From NCBI GenBank assembly GCA_002633005.1, contig NMRA01000148.1, positions 356,831 through 420,830 on the forward strand: a DNA stretch of 64,000 nt, written 5' to 3'. Below, piece by piece: positions 31,801 through 43,800 of the stretch. The translations under genes were made by a program, and so were the position numbers. Under the pieces are notes generated by a model. It saw only the letters and a program-made list of their open reading frames with translations, was not told the DNA's origin and ran no database searches. The number at the start of each line of letters is the position of its first letter. Positions within the stretch are counted from its first letter, which is position 1. Origin of the DNA: Phoronis australis. Its lineage: Eukaryota; Phoronida; Phoronidae.

Positions 31801-34800
31801 TCCTGTGTCCAGACCAACACTATCTAATGTTTCTTGACAACCAACAGCCAGACCGAGGATTAACTGAAGATAAATTTTGATGAGGATTTTGCGTCATACA
31901 ATGTCAGTTTGATGTCTCTTGACAGGTGACCTGGTCAAATGATAGAGTGACTACAGTCAGCCGCACCTTTGCTGAACTTCACAACTTTCACGTTCAGGTG
32001 AGAACTGCCATTCGTTAAGTTACACGTTACATCCAGTGCCATTACGCCTCACTTTAAGTATAAAAAGGATGCTCTTTTAGAATGGCACAATTTATTCATG
32101 AAAAAGTGGCTTTTTTATTAGGGCATAGCTTCTGTGTTGTTAATTTATCGCCGGTCATTTCATGAGATACGTCAAAGAGGAATTTCCTTGTTTCCACCAT
32201 GATTCCAAAAGGTTAAATTTTTCCGGATTCAACTCTCCTGTTGTAGAGGTAAAAAAACAAATCGCACGATTAACATAGTTTTCAAAAGGTAAAGCCACTA
32301 ACGATTTATCACGCCTCGCATAGCTTTTCAAATTCGATTTCTGCATTGCAATTCAGTGTGCAGTAGTAAAATGTATTGGCACCGCAACAACAAAGGCCTA
32401 ACTAATTTTAATACAGTGATTAGCACAACAGAGCTGTTGTAACTTTGAGATATTACGACATTTTAGCGAAAGGGGCTCCAGAAAGCATTATGAGTAAATG
32501 CTCCAGAATCAGAGAGGGTATTTGATTATTTCTTATTTGTTCACTAGATTTAAATGAGTCCATAACATGGGTTTGTTTGCAGTTAGTGAAGCTGTTTCCA
32601 AATGAAGCTGGGGCACACAAGCAGGAGCGCAAGATACCCTATTTGCACAGTAAGTGTCAATCTGCAAAAAGCAATACGAGGACAAAGCATATGAGCTAAA
32701 GCTGTGGCTAGATAGTGACCATGATTGCACCTGACAGCCCTAACATGTTGTTGTAGTCCTGTAGCTAAGGGTCAAAGTAGGGCAAATGTGTGCAAGTTAT
32801 TTAAGCACTCACCATTTTTTCCATGTGATCCCTTTGAGATGCTTTTTGAATCCTGTTATAGGACAAGCAAAGCAAGATTGACCTCAAAACCTTGATTTGC
32901 ATACGTAATTGTGTCTTGGGGCTGTATTCTTAGTTTATTTTAAGTTTTCTGTATCCTTATCCTTATCCATAAAGGCGAAGCAAACATGTTGATGTTACCT
33001 TAAAAGAAAATGCGTATCCCTGGTTACCTTTTAGAGACATTGTTCTGTGTTAATTACTGTTCGCTTGGTGAGTATGTACTATCCATGACACAATAGGAAG
33101 TGATGTCAACAGCCCAACAAAGAGCCAGTATCTTGATTCTGCATTCACTCTTGTTGCCCAAACGTGGCCACCACACACTGTGTGTTCAATGAGTGTAGGA
33201 CATGAGTGAGGATTCTGGATAATTTTAATCCGCCTATATCTGATTTTAGCTTATATCATGGAGCTTTTCGTGAAATTGTGGAATTGGAACCTATAAGAAC
33301 ATCTATTTTCAAGTTGGATGTCACCTTAATTGAAGTGAAACTCACAACCCGATTGGATCCAAGTTATGGGAAGTCTTCTGTATACGTAATTGCAAATCAT
33401 TATTACTCTTCAATTTGGTTGTTTTTGTTACCAGGTGGCAAGTGTGGGGGTTCACCTAGTGATCATGATTCGGAGCAGAACGTGACCTATGTGGAGGAGT
33501 ACACTCAGTGAGTTATTATTACACTATAGTCTCAGCTGGGATCTGTCAGGGGGCACTTGAAATGCCCCCAGTTGCTTGTTATTCAAATTAGAAGCACAGT
33601 GATTCTTCACTTAATCACCGTGCAATATGGCCGACAAGTAAAATCCTATTTGTCAAATTTTTTCGCAAAAATTGTAAAGATTGAAGAAACTTTAGTGCAT
33701 GTACTGTGTAGATGTCATGAAAACCATCTGATGAAGTAATTGGCCTTTGAAAAAGAAAAGGGCAAATTTCTTTGTATAAACAAACCCTCTTTTCTCAAGT
33801 TTTATCTCAAATTGGCCACAATCATTAGGATATTTTACTATAAGTCTACTTTTTTGAGAAAAAAATAAGTCGTGGACAATATGAGAGGGAACTTTGTACT
33901 TGTATGAAATGTGACTCTGACAGTTAAGTCATAGCGGACTGTTTGGTTCTAGAACTGTCATTCATTCTTCATTTATTTTTCAAAGGATTAGAACTTAGTC
34001 AGCCTTACTTAGGCTAAAGAATTGTCAGCTTGTGTTTTGTGAACCCGTTTTTTATACGTGTATGTTCATGTATGTTCATGTATGTTCATGTGTGTCTATC
34101 TGTTCACACTTAAAATATTAGAGTAATGTGCACATTGAATGGATTGAGTGTTCAACCACTTGTTTTTTACTGTAGAGCCTTGTCATCAATGCCGGAGCAT
34201 CTCATTCAGTGTGGTCACGTGACAAACTTTTTTGGACCTCCACCCACTGAAGATTTGTCTGGGTTCCAGGATTACTCTGGTAAGAAATTCTCTGTATGAA
34301 AAACACTAGGCAACTCCGATATGCTGTGTGTTACTGATGAAGTCGCATGTCGATGTCGTTTAAGCCACGTCGCCCTGTTTGGCTGGCTAAAAACAAAAAT
34401 TGAAGCATGCCTTTTAGTTTTACAAAATCAGTTTTAAATTATTCTTTATCATGATAGGACTTGTTTTCTATTACCAAACGGACATTCAAATTCTCAACAG
34501 GTCATGTAGCGCGTCGGAAAATTGTGGATATTTTCTCTATGTCTTAAAAAAACTACAACTGTGACGTTTTCATTCATTTCAGATCTGGCTGGAGAACATT
34601 ACGGTAGTGCACCACCTGTTGTCCCCCTTCAGTATTACAATTCTTTAGTAATACCTGTTCTGCATGGTGAGTAAGGAGAATAAAGAGAATGATCACATTT
34701 CAGTTAAATCTGTATTGCATCCTGTTTAGTTTATCAAAAAAGTGAAATTGAATTGAAGTCTTGTACTCATAAAGTCAGTCTTTTTGAGTCGGTCTAATTT

Positions 34801-37800
34801 TTCTTGTGGTGATAAATTTTCATTTAAATTGCCATTAAGGGCATTGAAACCATCAGCGACTCAAGAAAACATTTCAAGTTTTATTGGAGTAGTCTAACCC
34901 TACAATTGCGAATTCAGAATGTGATGCATGTACGCATTGCCTGTGCCTTTAGTTGGTAATGGAAATAAAATCCAACCACGGTAGGGAATGTTGAGACTGA
35001 TTTTATGAGAGTAAAAAGAATTTGTTTTATTTTTGCCAGCTAAATAAGGGCTGTTCCAGTAAAATCCGTGTGGGGGGGGACGGCAGTAGAAATAAAAATT
35101 CATGGGTGGTGGTCTTCAAAAAAAACTCAAATTATGGGTGGTCGTTCCTTTAAGAAGTGATGCATTAAAAATGGTGGTATTTTTTGTCCTGTTAATGTTG
35201 ACAGGTTGGTTACTTCAGCTGTCAAAACTCTAAAAAATGCAATTGGCATAAATCCTAACTTATCCCAATACAAAAAAGCCCATGTTGCCAATGAACAGAG
35301 TGCAATATGTTCACTAAGCCATTAATCAAGTTATGGGCAACTTGATTTGAGCCAACTGTTTTTCTGCAGTCCTATTGGATTGAAAAGTTATGCAACACTA
35401 AACTGGTGTCAACACATATAAGAAAATTGATGATTTTTAAATAAAAAGTATGAGGAGTAAGATAAACAAGTTCCAATATTCACTTGACATAGAAGTATAA
35501 AAGAGTGCGTGGAGATAGTTTGAGATTCATAGATCCTTATAATTGAAAAAATGTTCATTGAAATTATAGACATATGGTGAACAGAGACACCTGGTGGCTG
35601 CCAAAAGTATTGCTCACAGGCTACTTTAGTTTTTGACAATATTGGACAAGACAACTAGTTCTTGTCTGTCAATCATCTAAGTTCTTAACAGGTCTTCCTG
35701 GAGGCAATTTGTTTGCAAGTGTTGATTTTATATTTTAACCTATTAAAAATAATTAAAAAATTGTGGGTCATGAGTTGGAGAAATAAATGAAAAATATGGG
35801 CGGTGGGTACGAAATAAAAGTGCCTTCCCCCCTCCCATACAGATTTTGCTGGAACAGCCCTAAGGCAAAATACAGCTTTAAATCTGTAATTATCATCACC
35901 AAGTCGTCAGGTTATGCCAGTTGAATTTGCATCGTACATTTTGTAAAGAAGTATTTAAGGCATGCGTCACCCGATTAAATTTGGATGCAACACTGATTAC
36001 TTTTGGATGATGCAGAAAATGATTGCTGATGTGCTTCTGACGTGACTGGTCCATAATTCTCTTTCTATTGTCATTTTCTATTGTATCTGTGCATTAGTCG
36101 CACTCATGTTGACTTTTCATTTCGTATACAGGTGGGTTCGTCGGCAGTCATCCACCTCACATGGCGGCAACAAACATTGTGAACGCAGTAACTACAAATC
36201 ACAAGTAAGAATGTGGACCTGCTATCTTCTCATTTGGTTTAAGTACTTAGCGGACCGTTTTGCTAGCAAAACATTTTATGACTTTCTTACTACTTTAAAC
36301 AAAAACGGAATTGGTAAATGATTTTTTATTTGTTGACCTCACTATGTACCTTGTAAAGTAAAGCTGCAGAAAATTAGTTTTGATTTAGACCTCTGTGTGT
36401 TGTGAAACCGACCGTGACTTGCTCCTTACTCAAATTGGTACTGGGCTGGGCTAGAACTGACAGTTCATTATTGCTTGAAGCCACGCTCTGAACATCAAGT
36501 TATCTGCTTGAAGCCACGCTCTGAACATCAAGTTATCTGCTTGAAGCCACGCTCTGAACACCAAGTTATCTGCTTGTCCAGGTCTTCTCAAGTTCAGCAA
36601 TCTCTTTGGATTTGAGTAAGGAACAATTCGAGACCAATGTGATAACTCTATGTGGTCTAAATGAAAAGTTAATATCAGGTGAAAACATTCGATGGCTGGA
36701 GAGTTGGTTGGAATTGTCCTCTTTTAAGAGGATTTCCTCTGTTTTGGTTTCAATTTCCTCTTAATTGATTTCCAGTTTCCTCTTTTTTCGTTTGTTTTTA
36801 TCATTATTTTGACTTCATTCATGCTAAGCGTTTATTTCTGTCAGTTAAATTTTACAACACAAAAAATATTTTTATCACACCAGCCTGTGGAACAATACAT
36901 CACCTGGAAAATTTTCCTCTTTTTTGTTGTTGGTCATTCCAAGCCCTGGTTGGATTATTTTCCTCTTGTATGTTGAAATCTTCCTCTGAAATGATAACTC
37001 AGTTTACTTTACTTTGTTATAGATTGGCATACACCCACAAGCTGGCCGTTGAACCCACGTCGCAGTGCTCATCCCTACCTTCACCTCTCTCCTCACCCCA
37101 GGAGACGCCCTCTCCCCCCTCCATCAGTGATTCTGGCCAGCAGGTCCGTGACTGGCTGACCAGCGTCCACCTGAGCAAGTACTCTCCTCATCTGACCAAG
37201 TTTAGCATGCAAGAGGTAAGACTTGAATCGCATGTCAGGTTTTGTGAAGTGATATACTGCCATGAATGAATTTAAGGTAATGGGCTTCATTACCAGGAAT
37301 AGAATTTTACCAATTTACCTAAACATCATTCAACAAAGAATGGACTCACCGGAGACAGCCCAAGAGTTGTTATCTCTGCGACGAAGGATGTTAAAGTTGA
37401 GTTTCCGATGAGTTGCCAGCAGTCACTGGTACGGTGCGCGGCTTTAGATGCTCTGCGGCTGGGTTAAAGATCTTTTATAGGCCTAACTATCCCCAATTCC
37501 CGTACCAGGATGAATTTCAAAAATAACTTGACTTGGCTGCGTCAGATGTGATATGCGACGTTGATGTTGAAATTGCGCCATATTTTTTATGTTGATTTCC
37601 TTTGTTGGTTTATAATTCATATATTGCAATGTAGGCATCCGGGGGAGGCTTGGATGTACTTGTGACTGTAGAGTCGTCAAAATTTATCCATTCCCATGCT
37701 GACGATTTAACACAGCATGTATAATGACCACCCGTCGTCTTTCTTCCATGGTGTTCAATGACTGCTTTTATTTTGTAGCCGGAGAGGTCATACGAGGAAA

Positions 37801-40800
37801 TCTTTGTGTTGATTTTTTCACCATTAGTCGCGGTTCGTAAGATATGAATACAAAGGTATTTTGGCGGTTTTACTAATGACCATGTGAGCTGGCCACTGAG
37901 ACTATTACAGTGTGGGCAACTAAAGTCCTCGATGTCCAACGACGTCCACAAGCTGTGCCACAACTCCTGCATAGTTATTTCTTTCCTTAGCGTTGGGAGG
38001 TAGACGGTCAACTCCCAGTCTATCTGTGTTTTTTCCTTTGTTGTTGTGCAGTTATTACAGCTCCTAGTTTGCTTCTTCACGTGTTGGAAGGTACTAGTAA
38101 CCTCAGACGTTACATTATCAGCGTTGTGAGCAAGTGTGTCAACGTGCCATTGGTTCAGTAACCATAGTAAAAATTCATGGGCATCCTGTTGACTTCCGTT
38201 GCCAAGAGAGTTGTTCTGTAATCTTAGTTTATTCAAAATTTCAGACGGAGTTGATGTATACCTTTTAGTTGCTTCATATGTGTTCACAAGGATGGTTTTC
38301 ATATTGTTTTTCTTGTTGATATTGTATTTGTGCCAGTTGAGGTTGCATGAAAAGATAGCTTGAAGTGTAGAGTTCACAAAACACGTGTTTCCAACATTGC
38401 AAAGACCAAATCTTTTATCTTTTGTTGATTTTTCGTTTGTCTTCCTTGATATCGGGGATGACGAAGTAGCTAATTGTGTTTCAATCTTGGGCTTAGAAAT
38501 GTTGCAGAGTTGCCATTCTGTAAATTGCTTGTTATTTCTTGATAAATATATTGTATAGCTACATCTAAGAGCTGTCTGAGATGCCGTTTGGTATGCTTGT
38601 TTTTTGATTTCTTTGGGGACCTCGAGGAAATTCATTAGCTTCTTTAATGATTTGTAGATGAAGCCTCTACTTCCAACTTCAACAGGGAACAGAACTGTTT
38701 GCCATCCTGCGTTTTTACATTCTTCGACGAGATTTGTATATTTCATTCTTTTTCTCAGGTGTGCTGATTCCATATTGTCTTCTGCTGGTATTGTAAGTTC
38801 TATTAAAACTGCTATTTTTGCCTGAATTGACCATAACACAATGTCAGGTCTTAATGCCGAATCTGTTATTTCAGATGGGAATATAAGAGGCGTTTCTGTA
38901 CAATCTTTAATTAGTTTCCAATCGTTGGTCTTGGCTAGGAAGTGGGTCTGTTCTTTGAATTTCGGCTCTGTTCTGTTATTGTCGAAGTACAAACCGTTCT
39001 TTGACTTAAATCTGATTGCTGTTTCAGTTATAGGCTTTGGAGGGTGTTGAACTACTACATTGATAGCATCAAATATTATTGCTAGGACTTGGTCATGTCG
39101 CCAAGTGTAGCGACCGTTATTTAATGCTACTGTGCAATTGTTGAGGATGTGGTGAAGAGTGCCTTTAGCTGTTCTGCAGAGGTTGCAACGTTCAGAAGGC
39201 GATTGTTTCCATAAATGTAAATTTGCTGGTGTTGGAAGTACGTCGTGTATGGCATTTAACCTAAATGCCAAGAGAGATGGATTCCATGCATAAAGACTCT
39301 TGCTCCAGGATACATCAAGTGACATAACTACATCCCATCTGAGCCATAACCCTTGTTTGGCACAGCTATACAGATATAAGAGTGCTTTGTTTTCGTCGAC
39401 TTCCTTTATACGTTTCGTTATAGATGCTCTATGTTCCTTGGTTGTCATGTTCTTGACGAATTTTCTATTATTGGTGTTATAACCCAAACCTTTCCTGTCA
39501 TTATGACTTATCGAATTACAAATTTCATTCAGAACTATATCCCTTTCTCTCTCTTCGAGTTCTTTTATGCCATTCCACCGTTTTGACGTGAAAAATTGTT
39601 TAACTTTACCCATATAAAGTTTCCTTGCTTCAGGGTCGTTCGCATATTTGTTGATGTGAAACTTGACCACTTGCATCTTCTTTAGATGGGTTGTTAGGCT
39701 AGTCATGCCTAAACCAAGATGCTCTTTGGATCTGTAGAGAACTGTGTTAGTTGACATTTTACTGATTCCAAGCCATTGTTTCAGATATTTTGTGCATATA
39801 CGTTCAAGTTTTTTAGCGAAACTCAGTGGGAAGTCATACACTGTAAATTCCCAAGTAATCCTTGGAACCACACCGTTGTTGTAGATCCATGCTTTAGTTG
39901 GACCATTAGTGCTGTCTTTGTCGAGAATTTCCAGCAAAGTATTCAATTTTGTCTCAAGTTTATTCCTTATTTCCGTGTCTTTCAGATTTTTGAATATCGT
40001 TTTCCCAAGGAATTTCATTGGTTCTTGATGGATGTAGGGCATTTTTGTATTCTGGATTGACATTTGAGGATCATACGGTTGGAATGTTGTTCCTCCACGA
40101 AATGCAAGTGATTTACATTTGCATGGCTTAGCTTTCATTGTGCGACTCCACGTGAGAAACTGCTCCAGTTTTTGAATCATTGATTGACAGTCTTTCGGGT
40201 TTGTAGCAATAATAGTGAGGTCGTCAGCATACACTAATTGGTGGAATGTTTGTTTGGTGAATTTAAGTTTGTAACCATTTTGTTTCTCTTTGTCGATCAT
40301 CTCTAGGCCCAAGTTGAAGGCTGCGAGGAAAAGTACGACAGACAAAGGGCATCCCTGGAATAAGCCAATACTGTAACGTATCCAGTTGGTTGTCCACTCT
40401 TTAGTTCGTATTCGTACGAATAATTCATCGTAGTACGCGTATATTATTTGTTTGATCGCTTCTGGTACATGATACCTGTCAAGTGCGAATTGGATGAGGT
40501 TGTGGGATACTGAACCATACGCGTTAGCCAGGTCAATCCAAGCAACGCTAAGTGGTTTATTTCTTTTTTTTGCATCATTTAGTATGCTGGAGAGAGTCTC
40601 AGTATGTTCTAGACACCCTGCTACCTTTTCCATAAATCCTTTTTGTATTGATGTATTTATGAAACCGTTGGAACAAAGGAACTTCATTAGTCTATGCGCG
40701 ATTTTAGTGAAGAAGATTTTCCCTACTGTGTTAGTTAACGTGATTGGACGAAACATGAATGGGTCTTTAAGATTTGTGTCCTTGGGAATTAATAAGCGTT

Positions 40801-43800
40801 AATAACAGACCCAAAAACCACATATTCTTAAAATTGTGAATAGTCACGAAATCTTGTGATGTGCACAAAATAATGCCAGATGTTCGTAACCATAGAACTG
40901 CATAGAAATCCGGATTTTTTATGGAGATTGTCATTATTTCCACAAAAAGGCATTATTTTTATGTGCACACATATTTAAATGTTGATGCATTATGCTGTCA
41001 TCCCCATCCGTCCAGCGTCCATTGCTCTATCTCCAAAACTCTTTGATGTATGTTCATGAAACTTAGCACATGTGTTCCTTTCATGGATGGGACGGCATAA
41101 GCGAACCCTAGTGGCAATTTCAGTTTTTTTACGTTTACATATATCTTCAAATGTCCTCAATGAATTTTCACAAAATTAGGTTTATTGGCATCTGTTAGTG
41201 AGATGACGCTATCCTTTTGTTTTCGGATGGATTGATGGTATTTTGCATCACCTGGTGGCCATTTTTGCGGCTTTTGAGTCTTGGCATCTGCTCCTCTATC
41301 AACCAAACCGTTCTGAGGATGATTGTGAAAATTGGCATGTATGTTCTTACTATGAAAAGGACTGCTGATGATGATTTTCCGACGACTTTTACTACTGCGG
41401 CACCTCCTAGTGGCAGTTTTTTTTTTGCCCCCATGGCTATATCTCCTAAACCTTCTGTAGGATCTTTACTAAATTTAGCAAGTGTATTTATATGAAGTTG
41501 ACAACGAACAACAACTTTCGAAAGGATTTGACTATCGGTGTACCCCATAGTGGGAATTTTAGTTTCTAACGTTTACTTCAGTCTGTATCTTCAAAGGTCC
41601 TCAATGGATTTTCATAAAATTTGAAATATAGGCATCTATTGGTGAGATGACTTTATCCCATTTTCGGATGGTTTCAAGGTATTTTGCGCCACTTAGTGGC
41701 CATTTTTGCTGTTTTCAAGTCTGTTTTTTTGACATCCGCTCCTTTATCAACCAAACCATTCTAGAGTTGAATTTGAAAATTGGCGTATATGTTCTCAGTG
41801 TGAAGAGGACGGTTGACAATGACGACTTTGACTACTGTGGTGCCTACTAGTGGCAGTTTTGTTTTATTTTGCGCCCATAGCTATATCTCCAAAACCTACT
41901 GCAGGATCTTTATTAAATTTTGTAAGTGTATTCATATGAAGTTAACGACAGATGACAACGACTTTCAGATGGATCCGACGAACACTGTGCCCCCTAGTGG
42001 CAATTTCATTTTTCCGTTTTCCTTTGTTTCTGAAGTTCCGTGACAAATTTTTATGAAATTTGGTAAATAGCTTTCTATTAAAGAAACGATAGCATTTTCC
42101 CGTTTTCGGATGTTACCGACATATTTTGTGCGCCATCTAGTGGCCATTTTTATGATACAAATAAATAACCCTAGAAGCACACTGTTTGGTATGCATTCAT
42201 GAGTGCATTTCACCGCTCCACGTTGCTCTTGTTCATATAATTTGCAAATTTTGTTTGTATATTCTATTAACTAGTAAGAGTATCTGGGATTAAGCCTTTT
42301 AGCTTCATAACTCTTACATTACCTGATAGGGTTTTGGAAAATAGCTTATAGTATCTGAAAGTTTCGTATGAATTTGTACAGCCATTTCTGAGAAGTTTGC
42401 CAAATTTGGACATTTTTCTAATGTCTTGCATAACCTTAAGTTACTCGTCACAGTGATTTGGTTTTAGCTGTTAAAGCCTATTGCCATCGCGTAAATTCCA
42501 GGTTTGTTTGTGACAACTTTTAGTTAAAAGGATAAGTACGCAGCTGTGTTGCTTTGGAAGAACAAATAGTTGCACCTGTGTTTTGTTTTTGACACCAGAA
42601 CACATTGTAACCGGTTTACAAATTGCTGGCACGATATTGACTGTTCAAAGTATAAGGAGGTGCAATTAAAAAAATGCCTTAGTCTGTAGATTTCATTTGT
42701 TCACAATATCTTGTGTAAACAAATAGTAAAACCAACATATATCGAGGTGGTCGTAAGCAAAGATATAACGCAATCTTTAAAATATGATATCACGGCTGAC
42801 TTAATGGCTTGGTACAAGTACACTTTCCCTATTAAGCCATCATAGGCATACAAGTTGAAGGTCAATTTTGTTGATGGGTTTTCTCTACAAAAATTTTAAC
42901 ATTGATAAGGTAATACTATTGACTATTGAGGCGGATATATACGAGTGTGTTACGTAAGAATTTTTAAAAAGAAACAGCATTACGACGGCAGCGGTCAATA
43001 TGAATAATCTGTTGTGGCTGCAGTTTTAAGTACTTCGAAATACTGACCACTGGTGAGATTAAAAATCCTGTGATAATGGTAATTGTCGCCATAATTGTCA
43101 TAAAACTTGTCATTTGTTGCAAAGTGGAAAAGCACTGTTTTGCCTGTTATTTTTTGTTGGAAATACAGTTCAAGACGAAAGAAATCAGATTTCTAATTCT
43201 GTGAAGAGCAATAATTACTGGTAACAGGTGTTTGGGTGGCAAAATTCTAATTACAAAATGCCATAGCCACTTTACTAATTTTGCTGTTGATTGGCCTTCA
43301 TTCTCAGTCATGAGAGAAGGCTATTCTATGTTCTCTGACTATCTATGAATTCGGCTTTCGCCCAGTCGTCATGACAGGGGGAACTCTAGGTCACTTTGTC
43401 TGAATACTTCTGACTTGTACTGTTAACTTCTGAATTTTATCTTAGCGTTGCACTCACCTGCTGTCTCAACTTCTTGTTCTTCCAGCTGCTAACCTTGAGT
43501 GAAGATAGGCTGGAGTCCATGGGTCTTCCCAAAGGTGCTACGAGAAAACTGATCAAAGGGTTGGAAACTCTCAAGTAAGTATCTAGTCACCGAGTTCTTG
43601 TGAGAGTTATATATGTAGTTGTTGTTCCCGTGGTATTATATTTCAACCCTCCTAAAAGCCTACATTCATTCATTGTGGAAGCTTTGATAATAGTTTTATA
43701 AATTTTCCATTTTCAGATCCAAAAGAAACGTCAATGGGCTGGTCGGCATTCCTGCCGAGTCTCAGTCAAGACCAGAATCCCCGCTTACCCCGCCGACAAC

